Positions 19,266 through 28,388 of a stretch of 64,000 nucleotides of DNA are shown here, one piece after another. Position 1 is the first letter of the stretch. Each line of letters starts with the position of its first letter. The notes under the pieces were generated by a model, which was not told the DNA's origin, did not search any database, and worked only from the letters and a program-made list of their open reading frames with translations. A program made the translations under genes and the position numbers. The DNA comes from Roseibium sp. (GTDB taxonomy: Bacteria > Pseudomonadota > Alphaproteobacteria > Rhizobiales > Stappiaceae), in contig JAEPML010000007.1 in the NCBI GenBank assembly GCA_017643925.1, forward strand, positions 1-64,000. Reading direction: 5' to 3'.

Positions 19266-20786
19266 ATGATTCTCCCTTTCCTTCCAACAAGAAAGACAGA
19301 CGGACGAAAGACCCGTTTCGCTGGTCTTTTGCTGGGAGTTTCTGCGGTCTGCCTCGGGTTTTCAACGGCTGTTGCAACCGCTCAATCGCTTGAGGAAGCC
19401 ATGGCTTCCGCCTACGCAATCAACCCGGGGCTCAAGGCTGAACGGTCGCGATACGAGGCGACAAACCAGGGCATCTGGACGGCGCGCTCGGAGTTTCTGC
19501 CAACAGTTACCGGCACTTATCTCGGCGAACATAATACCTATGACCGGGATCGCAGCGGAAGCAGCGACCGGTCCCATTTTCACGAGCTTGGCCTCTCCAT
19601 GTCGCAGACCCTGTTTCAGGGTTTTGCCGGCGTCAACCGATTGAACCAGGCCCACGAGGAAGCCATTTCAGGGCGCAACCAGCTGATAGGCGCCGAACAA
19701 ACCCTCCTGTTCAACACGGCTGACGCCTATCTCAGAGTGGTCCGCGATCGTGAAATTCTGGCCAAGCTGAAGGCCTATACAGGCGTCGTGCAACGCGAAG
19801 CAAACGCCGCCCGCGCACGCTACAAGTCAGGCGACGCGACCCGCACGGATATCGAACAGGCGCTTGCGCGCCTGGCCGAGGCTCAGGGCAACAGCGATCA
19901 GGCTGTTGGCGATCTTGAAGCCTCCGAAGCCCTCTATGAGCGTCTGACAGGCCAGAAGCCCGGCAAGCTGGGTTGGCCGGGCATTCCGAAATCTCTCGAG
20001 CCGACCGGTCTCGATGACGCCATCACGGTTGCACTCCAGAACAACCCGTCCATTCGCGCCGCCACCGCCGATGCGCGCGCCGCCCGCTATGCCGCCCGCG
20101 CATCCGTCGGCGACATGCTGCCACGCGTGAGCCTGGAAAGTGGCTGGGAGAACGGCTATCGCGGCAATCTGGGCAATCGCGACGAGGAAGATTTCCGGGT
20201 GGGTGTCCGCGTAACGGCCCCCTTCTTCACCGGTGGCCGGAACATCGCCGCGGTCAAGCGCGCCAAGTTCACCGCCGCCCAGGAGGAGTTCGAGCTGGAC
20301 GACACCCAGCAGATCATTCGGGAAAACGTTATCCGGGCCATGAAGCAGCGCACTGCCTCGAGATTGCGCGCCAAGGCCGGCCAGCGGGCCATCGAGGCCA
20401 ACAGGAGAGCGGTCAAGGGTCTGCAGATCGAGTTCGACAGCGGTCAAAGATCCCTACTGGACGTCCTGGATGGCGAGCGGGAACTGCTTCTGAGCCAGGT
20501 CGACTACGTCCGCGCACGCTATGACGCGCGGATTGCGGACTTTTTCCTCCTGGCAAATATCGGCCGTCTGGCCCCCCAGCATTTTTCCATTGTCGAGGAG
20601 CGGCCGGCTCCGGTTGCCAGGATTGTCCCGGAATTCAATTCCTGGGACCTCCGCCTTGGGCCGACGGAAAACGACACGATCCAGATGGACGTTGCCGAGG
20701 CAACCGCCACCCACTCCCCCTCGGAAGCCACGGGAGATCCGGCTGCCATCGACTGGGGCAATTGGCCCTACCGGAACGGCGGCTGA
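19266..20786 (+). CDS. tolC: TolC-family outer membrane channel
   Basis: An outer-membrane efflux/secretion channel of 506 residues. From ATG 19266 the N-terminus is a signal peptide: basic TRKTDGRKTR, hydrophobic FAGLLLGVSAVCLGF, cleavage near ATAQ-S (about residue 41). Two repeated OEP halves follow, each beginning with the usual motif (SLEEAMASAYAINPGLKAE; GLDDAITVALQNNPSIRAA), which form the beta-barrel and the coiled-coil tunnel. An upstream in-frame TTG at 19212 exists but would spoil the signal peptide. No RND pump or type I ABC exporter adjoins it, so it probably serves partners elsewhere. A shared terminator follows. Confidence 0.9.
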   Translation: MILPFLPTRKTDGRKTRFAGLLLGVSAVCLGFSTAVATAQSLEEAMASAYAINPGLKAERSRYEATNQGIWTARSEFLPTVTGTYLGEHNTYDRDRSGSSDRSHFHELGLSMSQTLFQGFAGVNRLNQAHEEAISGRNQLIGAEQTLLFNTADAYLRVVRDREILAKLKAYTGVVQREANAARARYKSGDATRTDIEQALARLAEAQGNSDQAVGDLEASEALYERLTGQKPGKLGWPGIPKSLEPTGLDDAITVALQNNPSIRAATADARAARYAARASVGDMLPRVSLESGWENGYRGNLGNRDEEDFRVGVRVTAPFFTGGRNIAAVKRAKFTAAQEEFELDDTQQIIRENVIRAMKQRTASRLRAKAGQRAIEANRRAVKGLQIEFDSGQRSLLDVLDGERELLLSQVDYVRARYDARIADFFLLANIGRLAPQHFSIVEERPAPVARIVPEFNSWDLRLGPTENDTIQMDVAEATATHSPSEATGDPAAIDWGNWPYRNGG

Positions 20787-20800
20787 CAAGGTGAAAAACA

Positions 20801-20833
20801 AAAAGGCCCCGGAAACATCCGGGGCCTTTCTTT
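20801..20833. terminator. Bidirectional terminator between the TolC-like gene and choV
   Basis: AAAGGCCCCGG (20802-20812) pairs perfectly with CCGGGGCCTTT (20819-20829) around a 6-nt loop, with an A-run before and T-rich bases after. It lies between two convergent genes and can end transcription in both directions. Confidence 0.9.
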
Positions 20834-20848
20834 GTCGGTTGACTGCCG

Positions 20849-21880
20849 TCAGTGAGATGCCGGGGTAACCATCGCGCTGATCGTGTCCTGAACATTCAGC
20901 ACACCAAGCGGCTTGCCCTCACCGTTGACGACAGAGATTTCTCCCTGGCCGGTTTCGGCAAAGGTCTTGGCGGCCTCTTCAAGCATGATGCCGCTTGAGA
21001 CTGTCAGGCCACCTTCCAGCGTCTTGCTCTTGTCCATCACGGTATCGACCAGGATCACCCGGCCACGGTTCACTTCCTTGACGAAGTCGGCGATATATTC
21101 ATCGGCCGGGTTCAGCACAATTTCCTGCCCCGTCCCCTGCTGGATGACAGCTCCATCGCGAAGGATTGCGATCTTGTCACCAAGACGAAGGGCTTCGTCC
21201 AGGTCGTGCGTGATGAAAACGATGGTCTTGTGCAGCTCTTCCTGAAGGTCGAGCAGCACGGTCTGCATGTCCATGCGGATCAGGGGATCGAGCGCCGAAA
21301 ACGCTTCATCCATCAGCAGAATGTCCGCATCGTTGGTCAGCGCACGCGCCAGGCCGACACGCTGTTGCATGCCACCGGAAAGCTGGTTGGGATAGTGATC
21401 CTCGAAGCCTTCCAGACCCACACGGGCAATCCAGCGGGCGGCCCGTTCCTCCGCTTCCTTCATCGGCACGCCCTGGATCTCCAGGCCGTAAACGGTGTTT
21501 TTCATCACCGTCCGGTGCGGCAGGAGCGCAAATTTCTGGAACACCATCGCCGTCTTGTGGCGGCGGAATTCCCGCAGCTCCGTTTGAGACATCTTGCAGA
21601 CGTCATCATTGCCGTAAAGCACCTCGCCGGCCGTCGGATCGATCAGACGGTTGATGTGGCGGATGAGCGTCGACTTTCCGGACCCGGACAGTCCCATCAC
21701 CACCTCGATCTTGCCTCCCGGCATCGAGATATTGATGTCGTTGAGACCCAGGACATGGTTGTGCTTTTCGTTCAGCTCGGCCTTGGACATGCCGTCCTGG
21801 ACCAGCTTGACCATGTCTTTGCCGTTTGGACCAAAGATCTTGTAGAGACTCTTGATCTCAATGCCTGTTGCCTCAGCCAT
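20849..21880 (-). CDS. choV: Choline/glycine betaine ABC transporter ATP-binding protein
   Basis: A ProV/ChoV-type ATPase of 343 residues. The long N-terminal extension before Walker A (residues 1-58) is typical of this group. Walker A is GLSGSGKST, the signature is LSGGMQQRVGLARAL and Walker B is ILLMDEAFSALDP. The C-terminal ~65 residues resemble a CBS-type module (VDTVMDKSKTLEGG, GVLNVQDTI), which senses ionic strength in related OpuA; shown here only by similarity. A strong CGGAGGTGATCC site precedes ATG 21880. It overlaps choW by 8 bp. Confidence 0.92.
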   Translation of the reverse strand: MAEATGIEIKSLYKIFGPNGKDMVKLVQDGMSKAELNEKHNHVLGLNDINISMPGGKIEVVMGLSGSGKSTLIRHINRLIDPTAGEVLYGNDDVCKMSQTELREFRRHKTAMVFQKFALLPHRTVMKNTVYGLEIQGVPMKEAEERAARWIARVGLEGFEDHYPNQLSGGMQQRVGLARALTNDADILLMDEAFSALDPLIRMDMQTVLLDLQEELHKTIVFITHDLDEALRLGDKIAILRDGAVIQQGTGQEIVLNPADEYIADFVKEVNRGRVILVDTVMDKSKTLEGGLTVSSGIMLEEAAKTFAETGQGEISVVNGEGKPLGVLNVQDTISAMVTPASH

Positions 21881-22763
21881 GGATCACCTCCGAGTGTTTC
21901 TGAAGGCGCTTGCCATAAGCCTGGGTCGCGCGGTCAAAGATGATGGCGATGGCAACGATCGCGAGACCGTTCATCACGCCCATGGTGAGATACTGGTTGG
22001 CAATGGCGTTCAGAACCGGCTGGCCAAGGCCTTTCACGCCGATCAGCGCCGCGACAACAACCATGGCGAGGGCCATCATGATGGTCTGGTTCACACCGGC
22101 CATGATGGTCGGTAGCGCCAGGGGCAACTGAACATTGGTCAGCTTCTGCCAGGAATTCGATCCAAATGCATCCGCGGCTTCCAGAACGTCCTGGTCAACC
22201 AGTCGGATACCGAGATTGGTCAGACGGATCATCGGCGGGATCGCATAGATCACAACCGCGATCATGCCCGGTACCTTGCCGATACCGAAGATCATCACGA
22301 CCGGAATCAGGTAAACGAAGCTCGGCATGGTCTGCATCAGGTCGAGCACCGGGTTGATGATGCTCTGAATCCGGTCCGACCGCGCCATCAGGATGCCAAG
22401 CGGAATTCCGAGCACGATGGCAAGCATCGTACACACCGTCACCATCGCAATCGTGCGCATGGTGTCTTCCCACATGCCCAGGTATCCGATCACGCAAAGC
22501 GCTACCAGAGAACCTATCGTGATTTTGACGTTCCGGCTCATCGCGAAGACGATGCCAACAAGGACAGCCAGAATGATCGGCCAGGGCGAGTTGATCAGAA
22601 TATGCTCAAGGAAAATGAGGAATTCCTTGATCGGGTCAAATGCGGCCTCGATCGACTCCCCGTATTTTCCGGTAAACTCCTTGAATGCCCCGTCCAATGA
22701 TTGGCGCATCTCGCGCAAATCGCCCCTGCTCATTTTGGGGAATTCTTGTAACCACTCCATCAT
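21873..22763 (-). CDS. choW: Choline/glycine betaine ABC transporter permease
   Basis: An inner-membrane permease of 296 residues of the ProW/ChoW family. It has an N-terminal amphipathic segment, about six transmembrane helices and the conserved permease loop (VLEAADAFGSNSWQKLTNVQLPLALPTI, about residues 188-215). It is second in the choXWV operon. Its start overlaps nothing, but its 3' end overlaps choV. The 72 bp between choX and choW hold a strong hairpin. Confidence 0.93.
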   Translation of the reverse strand: MMEWLQEFPKMSRGDLREMRQSLDGAFKEFTGKYGESIEAAFDPIKEFLIFLEHILINSPWPIILAVLVGIVFAMSRNVKITIGSLVALCVIGYLGMWEDTMRTIAMVTVCTMLAIVLGIPLGILMARSDRIQSIINPVLDLMQTMPSFVYLIPVVMIFGIGKVPGMIAVVIYAIPPMIRLTNLGIRLVDQDVLEAADAFGSNSWQKLTNVQLPLALPTIMAGVNQTIMMALAMVVVAALIGVKGLGQPVLNAIANQYLTMGVMNGLAIVAIAIIFDRATQAYGKRLQKHSEVIHG

Positions 22764-22793
22764 TCTCGTCCCGTTGGTTAGCCCCTTATTGAA

Positions 22794-22817
22794 GAGCCCG
22801 CGCTTTTGCGCGGGCTC
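22794..22817 (-). terminator. Intercistronic hairpin between choX and choW
   Basis: GAGCCCGCGC (22794-22803) pairs perfectly with GCGCGGGCTC (22808-22817) around a TTTT loop. No T-run follows on the minus strand, so it more likely protects the 3' end of choX mRNA than terminates. This would raise the amount of binding protein relative to permease. Confidence 0.8.
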
Positions 22818-22835
22818 CTGACTTTTTCAAGAAAC

Positions 22836-23828
22836 TCAGAGAGCCTTCTTGATTTTCTCTTTTGCTTCCGGGCTCACCCAGTTGGACCAGACATCTTCGA
22901 AGTTCTCGAGGAAGTAGTAGGCACCATCTTCGTTGGTGGCCTGGTTTTCGCTCATCCACGCAAGAACCTTACCGGCTGTGCGGTTGTCCCAGGTACGACC
23001 CTTGACGTAATCCATCGCAGGACCGGCCTTCTTGGCGAAGTCGTCGGTTACAACCGTGAAGACCTCGGACTTGACCCAGGAATTCGGCTTCGGATCCGGG
23101 CAGTCCTCGACAACCGTGCACTTGTCCCATTCGGCCTTGTCATGCTCGACTTCGAAGTCCAGAAGGGTCATGTCGTACTTGCCGAGAATTGCGGTCGGCG
23201 CCCAGTAGTAGCCGAGCCAGCCTTCGCCGCGCTCGTTCGCCTTTGCGAGTGAACCGTCAAGACCAGCTGCCGAGCCCGGATCAACCAGTTCGAACTTGCC
23301 GTTGTCGAAGCCAAACGCACGGAACAGGTTGCCGGTGGTGATGCGGCAGTTCCAGCCTGTCGGACAGGTAAAGAAGGCGCCCTTGCTGTCGTCTTCCGCA
23401 CCCGGGAACAACTCGGGATGCTCCAGAGCTTGCTTTACCGTGGTGATACCATGCTTGTCGGCGATGGCGGTCGGGATCCAGAAACCTTCGACGCCACCTT
23501 CGTTGAGCACTTCACCGCCGATGATCAGGGACCCTTCGGCAACAGCCTTGTCGAGCGGCTCACGCACGGCGTTGATCCAGAGCTCCGGCGCCATGTCCGG
23601 ATCACCCTTTTCGTTCATGGACGTGAAGGTCGGCATGGTATCGCCGGTGACGAGCTCGACGTTGCACCCATAGCCGTTCTCAAGGATGATCTTGTCGATA
23701 TGTGCGATTGCACCTGCCGACGCCCAGTTCATTTCCGCGACTGTTACCGTATCGCAATCCTCGGCCATGGCGCTGGACGCCATGCCCATGAACGCAGTCG
23801 CAGCGACCGTGACAAACAACTTCTTCAT
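22836..23828 (-). CDS. choX: Choline/glycine betaine ABC transporter substrate-binding protein
   Basis: A periplasmic binding protein of 330 residues (OpuAC/ChoX family). The signal peptide is MKKLFVTVAATAFMGMASSAMAE with cleavage after AMA. Aromatic residues that can form a cage for a quaternary ammonium group are visible (NWASAG near the mature N-terminus, WINAV, WLGYYWAP, SNWVSPE). ATG 23828 is preceded by AGGAG at a good distance; the open frame runs 16 codons further. First gene of choXWV. Whether the ligand is choline, betaine or a related compound cannot be decided from sequence. Confidence 0.92.
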   Translation of the reverse strand: MKKLFVTVAATAFMGMASSAMAEDCDTVTVAEMNWASAGAIAHIDKIILENGYGCNVELVTGDTMPTFTSMNEKGDPDMAPELWINAVREPLDKAVAEGSLIIGGEVLNEGGVEGFWIPTAIADKHGITTVKQALEHPELFPGAEDDSKGAFFTCPTGWNCRITTGNLFRAFGFDNGKFELVDPGSAAGLDGSLAKANERGEGWLGYYWAPTAILGKYDMTLLDFEVEHDKAEWDKCTVVEDCPDPKPNSWVKSEVFTVVTDDFAKKAGPAMDYVKGRTWDNRTAGKVLAWMSENQATNEDGAYYFLENFEDVWSNWVSPEAKEKIKKAL

Positions 23829-24316
23829 GAGGGTACTCCTGTGCAGTCTTTTTGCTTGAGTTGAAATTGGGCGCAACGCGCAAATACTTCACTCAAAGTA
23901 TTCACCTCCCGACGCATCCAATGAAAAAGTAAAACAGGCAAAGAAACCAAAGCAACCGCGAAGGCTGTCAGATTAACGTTATTTAATTTAGCCTTCGTTT
24001 GACGCATTAACGCTATTCTTGCTCTGGAACCTTTATTACGATCACTTCAATACGAAGCTGATCGCCGCCGGTATTTTGCTCCGGCACAACGCCTGACGGT
24101 CAATACCATTGCATTATGCTCGCGCAAGCACAACAGCCTAGACGCAATTCTTGCGGCGAACTCGTAGCTAATTTTTGCATCACGCGCACATGCGACATTT
24201 TCATGCCGGATTTCGTCATTTTTCCTAATTTTCTTGCCGAAATTCAAGCGTCGGCGCTCCTCCAAAGCGCTTGCAAAACCAGCAATTCCGACGGTTTTGC
24301 CCCTCAAGTCGACGTT
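23829..24316. other. 488-bp gap upstream of choX
   Basis: The part nearest choX is AT-rich, contains TAACGTTA (a perfect 8-bp palindrome near 23974) and should hold the choX promoter. The remainder up to the LysR stop at 24317 shows no convincing gene. Short frames there lack ribosome binding sites and recognisable protein features. Confidence 0.5.
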
Positions 24317-25180
24317 TCAGGCAACCGGTTGCAAGGCCGACGTGACCAAATCACCCAAGGCTGACTTTTCTGACGAAACCTTCTGTAGAAAGATCATTTT
24401 CCTTGAGACGGATCCCTGTCCCGATACCGGCACGACATGCAGCAGGTGTTCCTGCTCCGAAACACCTCGCCAGAGCGGCACGATTGCCTGCCCGGTTCCC
24501 TGGACCACCATCATCAAGATTGTTTCCAATGCGTCCAGCTCGCAAAGCACGTGTCCGGAGCTCAGCCGGTCACCGCACTCCTCCCAGATCAGTCGTCCAC
24601 CCCAGGACTGCCGGTCATAGACAATCCAGGGCAGGCTCTTTTCGTTTTCGTGACTGATATCCCCTGACCGGGGTGAGATGTGCACCAGCGGCTGCTCCTC
24701 AACCAGGCGAAAGCTCAGTTTCTTGGGCAGATCGAAAGGTGGCTTGACCGCAATCACCGCGTCCAGTGTGCCGTCAAGGAGATCCTCATAAAGAGCCGCG
24801 GACGTACCCGGCCGAACACTGAGCTCGGCTTTTGGCGCCTTGTCCCGAAAAATGCGTACGATTCTGGGAATATGGTCGAGCAAGGCCGATGACACGGCGC
24901 CAAGACGATAGGGACCACTCAGGCCACTTGCATCCAAGTTGGCGCCGAGGTTGGCCGCATCCCGGACCAGGGCTCGTGCGGCCGGCAAGATGCGCAAACA
25001 CGCGGCGGTCGGCGCGGCGGCATGGGCAGACCTGCTGAGCAAATCACAATCGAGCTCCGTTTCCAGCACTCGAATGCGCTGGCTGACGGCAGCCGCGGTC
25101 AGACCCTGCGATCTCGCCGCATTCGCAATCGAACCGGCTTCAACGACGGCGATCAGGCTTTCGAGAAATTTCGTATCCAA
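24317..25180 (-). CDS. LysR-family transcriptional regulator
   Basis: A 287-residue LysR protein. The N-terminal helix-turn-helix reads SIANAARSQGLTAAAVSQRIRVLE (about residues 17-40), followed by a substrate-binding domain with a YRLGAVSSALLDHIPRIV start. It probably begins at TTG 25180, with AGGA 8 bases upstream; no in-frame ATG is near. It is divergent from the VOC/dehydrogenase/isomerase genes with only ~93 bp between, so it most likely controls them. Confidence 0.88.
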   Translation of the reverse strand: MDTKFLESLIAVVEAGSIANAARSQGLTAAAVSQRIRVLETELDCDLLSRSAHAAAPTAACLRILPAARALVRDAANLGANLDASGLSGPYRLGAVSSALLDHIPRIVRIFRDKAPKAELSVRPGTSAALYEDLLDGTLDAVIAVKPPFDLPKKLSFRLVEEQPLVHISPRSGDISHENEKSLPWIVYDRQSWGGRLIWEECGDRLSSGHVLCELDALETILMMVVQGTGQAIVPLWRGVSEQEHLLHVVPVSGQGSVSRKMIFLQKVSSEKSALGDLVTSALQPVA

Positions 25181-25225
25181 AACATTTTCCTATGCTAAGC
25201 GGCATAAAAACATCCTAAATGTTTT
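25179..25225. promoter_or_regulatory. Inverted repeats in the LysR/VOC divergent promoter
   Basis: AAAACATTT (25179-25187) and AAATGTTTT (25217-25225) form a perfect 9-bp inverted repeat around a smaller one, TATGC (25191-25195) and GCATA (25202-25206). Dyads like the inner pair are typical LysR sites. The outer repeat covers the first bases of the LysR frame. Confidence 0.55.
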
Positions 25226-25273
25226 GAACTCAATCTGCTACCAAGCGGGCAACACCGTTCAATGGAGAAGCCG

Positions 25274-25687
25274 ATGCAGCCCTGTTTCCATCTTGCCTAC
25301 CATGTCACCGACCTGGAAGAAGCCCGTGCATTTTACGGCGGCACCCTCGGCTGCAAGGAGGGACGCAGCACAGACACCTGGGTCGATTTCAACTTCTTCG
25401 GCCATCAGGTTTCCCTTCATCTCGGAAAACCCTTCGAGACAACGGATACCGGCAAGGTCGGACAACACATGGTTCCGATGCCGCATCTGGGCGTTGTGCT
25501 CGACATGGACACCTGGAAGGCTCTTGCGGAAAAACTGACCGAGGCTAACCTTGCCTTCGTCATTGCACCAACAATCCGCTTCGAAGGCGAACCAGGGGAA
25601 CAAAGCACGATGTTTTTCAGGGATCCATCCGGAAACCCGATCGAGATCAAGGGTTTCGCAGACGCCGCCGGTGTCTTCGCCTCATGA
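25274..25687 (+). CDS. VOC-family protein (glyoxalase/dioxygenase fold)
   Basis: A small protein of 137 residues with one full vicinal-oxygen-chelate module. His in FHLAYHVTD near the N-terminus and Glu in PSGNPIEIKGF near the C-terminus fit metal-binding positions; FYGGTLGC is another family mark. ATG 25274 was chosen because GGAGAAG lies 6 bases upstream; ATG 25262 is in frame but has no such site. The stop overlaps the next start (ATGA). Reaction unknown; glyoxalase, dioxygenase and isomerase roles are all possible. Confidence 0.8.
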   Translation: MQPCFHLAYHVTDLEEARAFYGGTLGCKEGRSTDTWVDFNFFGHQVSLHLGKPFETTDTGKVGQHMVPMPHLGVVLDMDTWKALAEKLTEANLAFVIAPTIRFEGEPGEQSTMFFRDPSGNPIEIKGFADAAGVFAS

Positions 25688-26631
25688 AGCCCGTCGTTCC
25701 ATTCATCTCAGCTGCTAGCCCGGACGAACGTCAGCTCTGGCGCAGCGCGCTCCCAGAAGCCCTTGCAGACATAGCCGTGGTCAAGCCGTTCGACGAACTC
25801 TCACAGGCAGAGCGTCAGCAAGCCACTGTGGCGATCGTGGCAAATCCGGATCCGTCGGAAGTCGCAGCCCTGCCCGGTCTGGTCTGGGTTCAGAGCCTTT
25901 GGGCGGGCGTGGAGCGTCTCACCGCCGAGCTCCCCGATGACGGTCCGGCGATCGTGCGGCTTACCGACCCGCAGATGGCGGACACCATGTCCGAAGCAGT
26001 GCTTGCCTGGACGCTTTACCTGCACCGGGACATGCCTCGTTACATACAACAGCAACGCGAGAAAGTCTGGTTGGGGCATGAACTCAGGACACCCGAAGAA
26101 CGAACCATCGGAGTTCTGGGCATCGGCAAGCTCGGCGCTGCTTCGGCCGCCCGGCTGAAAGACAACGGGTTCAACGTGCTTGGCTGGAGCCGCAACCCCA
26201 AGGAGCTTCAGGGCATTTCGTGTTTTCATGGAGAGGACGGTCTCTTCGCCGTACTGAACCGGTCAGACATCGTGGTCGTGCTGATGCCCCTGACACAGGA
26301 AACAACCGGGCGACTTGGCCCGGCAGAATTGCGCGCCTGCAAGAAGGACGCAGCGCTCATCAACTTCGCACGCGGGCCGATCCTGCAATCTGAGGCCTTG
26401 CTTGATGCGCTCGACCATGGCCCCCTGTCCCACGCAGTCCTGGACGTTTTCGATGAGGAACCATTGCCGGAGGACCATCCCTTCTGGACACATGACAAGG
26501 TAACCGTGTTGCCGCATATTTCCGCGCCGACAATAACCAGCACAGCGGTGAGGATCGTTGCCGACAACATTGGTGGTTACTTCGAAACCGGTACCGTGCC
26601 GCAAAGTGTCGACCGGCAGAGGGGGTACTGA
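25684..26631 (+). CDS. D-isomer-specific 2-hydroxyacid dehydrogenase (GhrA-like)
   Basis: A 315-residue NAD(P)-dependent dehydrogenase similar to glyoxylate/hydroxypyruvate reductase A. It has the Rossmann motif GVLGIGKLGAASA (about residues 138-150), catalytic Arg in NFARGPIL, Glu in DVFDEEPLPEDHPFW and the catalytic His in LPHISAPT. It overlaps the VOC gene by 4 bp and is followed 84 bp later by a sugar isomerase-like gene. A 2-keto acid/2-hydroxy acid conversion is likely; the exact substrate is not shown. Confidence 0.87.
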   Translation: MKPVVPFISAASPDERQLWRSALPEALADIAVVKPFDELSQAERQQATVAIVANPDPSEVAALPGLVWVQSLWAGVERLTAELPDDGPAIVRLTDPQMADTMSEAVLAWTLYLHRDMPRYIQQQREKVWLGHELRTPEERTIGVLGIGKLGAASAARLKDNGFNVLGWSRNPKELQGISCFHGEDGLFAVLNRSDIVVVLMPLTQETTGRLGPAELRACKKDAALINFARGPILQSEALLDALDHGPLSHAVLDVFDEEPLPEDHPFWTHDKVTVLPHISAPTITSTAVRIVADNIGGYFETGTVPQSVDRQRGY

Positions 26632-26715
26632 TTTTCCTCCCCGGAATGTCTTAAAACTGTCAGCGATCGCACCGTATCAGGCAGGCCTATCGTCCGCTCT
26701 GAACACAGGTGTTGC

Positions 26716-27534
26716 ATGTCCGACCTTCCGATCCTTGGCGCCGCGCTGACCATCAAGTCCCTCGAAACCCATCATGCACTTGTGATGGACAAGCAGCGGG
26801 ATCTCGAGTTTCAGGATTTCTGCCTTGCGGACGTTCTGAACGGCGACTGGATGACCCTGGTGGAACGTGCACGCTCGCTCTTGAAAAGTCATACGGGCCG
26901 GGTTGGTATCCATGGTCCCTTCTGGGGGTTCACGATCGACACGCGGGACGTTGAAGTGCGCGAGATTGTCAAGAAGCGCCTCCTGCAGGGACTGACGGTG
27001 TGCGAGGCGCTTGGCGGCACCCACATGGTGGTGCACAGCCCCTATTCCACCTGGGATTTCAACAATCTCGACAATCATGAAACCGGGCGTCAGGACATGA
27101 TCGAGATCTGTAATCTGACCATGAAAGACGCCGTGAAACGCGCCGAGGACATCGGCTGCGAACTGGTGATCGAGAATATCGAGGACAAGGATCCTTTCCT
27201 CCGCAACACGCTCGCCGAGAGTTTCGGGTCCGACGCCGTGAAGATTTCCATCGATACAGGCCACGCGCACTATGCCCATGGCTCTACCGGAGCACCACCC
27301 GTTGACTACTTCGTCAAGGCAGCCGGCAACCGCCTGCGTCACATACATCTACAGGACGCCGACGGGTATGTCGATCGCCACTGGGCGCTCGGTGAGGGAA
27401 CCATCAACTGGCCGTCCGTCTTCCGCGCCCTGGGCAAACTTGAAAGTGACCCGCGCCTGATCGTCGAATTGCGCAATCACGACGATCTCCCGGCATCCAT
27501 TGCCAACATGAATGCCCTCGGTCTGGCGCAATAG
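26716..27534 (+). CDS. Sugar phosphate isomerase/epimerase family protein (TIM barrel)
   Basis: A 272-residue xylose-isomerase-like TIM-barrel protein. Putative metal ligands are Glu in CELVIENIEDKD (about 150), Asp/His in SIDTGHAHYAHG (about 177), and His/Asp in LRHIHLQDADGYVDRH (about 207). The fold is shared by inosose dehydratases, tagatose epimerases and hydroxypyruvate isomerases. Its position after a GhrA-like reductase makes a hydroxypyruvate or sugar-acid route plausible. No reaction can be fixed. Confidence 0.78.
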   Translation: MSDLPILGAALTIKSLETHHALVMDKQRDLEFQDFCLADVLNGDWMTLVERARSLLKSHTGRVGIHGPFWGFTIDTRDVEVREIVKKRLLQGLTVCEALGGTHMVVHSPYSTWDFNNLDNHETGRQDMIEICNLTMKDAVKRAEDIGCELVIENIEDKDPFLRNTLAESFGSDAVKISIDTGHAHYAHGSTGAPPVDYFVKAAGNRLRHIHLQDADGYVDRHWALGEGTINWPSVFRALGKLESDPRLIVELRNHDDLPASIANMNALGLAQ

Positions 27535-27651
27535 GACGGTCAACAGATTTGTGATCGAACGTTAGCGGACAGCCCTGCCTGAACAGCCTATCTACTCGCC
27601 TGACCGACCGGTTGTTTGCCGGTCCCAAGGACACAAGGCCGCTCTGTCGAC

Positions 27652-28368
27652 ATGCTTGAATTGCCGCTCGCCTATCTCGCCGGACTTCTGACGCTCATCA
27701 ATCCCTGTGTCTTGCCGGTTTTGCCGATCGTTCTTGCCTCTGCCCTGAATGAGGATAAACGCGCGCCACTGGCGCTCGCCGCCGGCATGGGTGTTTCCTT
27801 CGTCGCCGTCGGCATGCTGGTCACGACAGTCGGATATTCCATCGGTCTCACCGCCGAACTGATGTCCAGGATCGGAGCCGGTCTCATGATCGCCTTCGGC
27901 ACCGTTCTCCTGGTACCGGCCTTCAGCCAGCGGTTTGAAGTTGCTCTGGCAGGGGTATCGGGATCAGCCGGGCAGAAGATGAGCGAAACAGGAACAACCG
28001 GTCTCAAGGGTCAGTTTCTTGGCGGCCTGTTGCTCGGGGCTGTCTGGTCACCCTGCATCGGCCCGACCCTCGGCGGCGCAATCGCACTTGCCTCGCAAGG
28101 AGAAAGCCTGCTCTGGGCCGCACTCATCATGTGCTTCTTTGCCCTGGGTGTTTCGACCCTGATCGTCGGGCTCGGCTTTGGCGCGCGCGAGACGCTGCGT
28201 GCACGCACCGATAGCCTGCGCGGGATTGCGCAGAGATCCAAACCCCTGATGGGGGGCGTATTCCTCGCGGTTGGCGTTCTGTTGTTTTTCAACGTCAACC
28301 ACGTGATCGATGAATGGGCCATGCGCATCATGCCCATCTGGTTGCAGGACCTTTCGGTCCGGTTCTGA
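27652..28368 (+). CDS. CcdA-family cytochrome c biogenesis/thiol transporter membrane protein
   Basis: A 238-residue membrane protein with about six helices, matching CcdA/DsbD-beta. It carries electrons from cytoplasmic thioredoxin to periplasmic thiol proteins. Conserved Cys residues are in TLINPCVLPVLP (helix 1) and AVWSPCIGPTLGG (helix 4), each followed by Pro-rich turns as usual. ATG 27652 was preferred over an upstream TTG. Directly followed by a secreted thioredoxin-like protein, its likely partner. Confidence 0.88.
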   Translation: MLELPLAYLAGLLTLINPCVLPVLPIVLASALNEDKRAPLALAAGMGVSFVAVGMLVTTVGYSIGLTAELMSRIGAGLMIAFGTVLLVPAFSQRFEVALAGVSGSAGQKMSETGTTGLKGQFLGGLLLGAVWSPCIGPTLGGAIALASQGESLLWAALIMCFFALGVSTLIVGLGFGARETLRARTDSLRGIAQRSKPLMGGVFLAVGVLLFFNVNHVIDEWAMRIMPIWLQDLSVRF

Positions 28369-28388
28369 ATGAAATGAAAGGGACGACA

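Noticed and set aside
22794..22817. Rho-independent terminator ending the choX transcript
   Set aside because: No T-run follows the stem on the coding strand, so full termination is unlikely; kept as an intercistronic hairpin.
24116..24364. Plus-strand 82-codon frame between choX and LysR
   Set aside because: It runs into the LysR gene on the opposite strand, has no ribosome site and no recognisable features.
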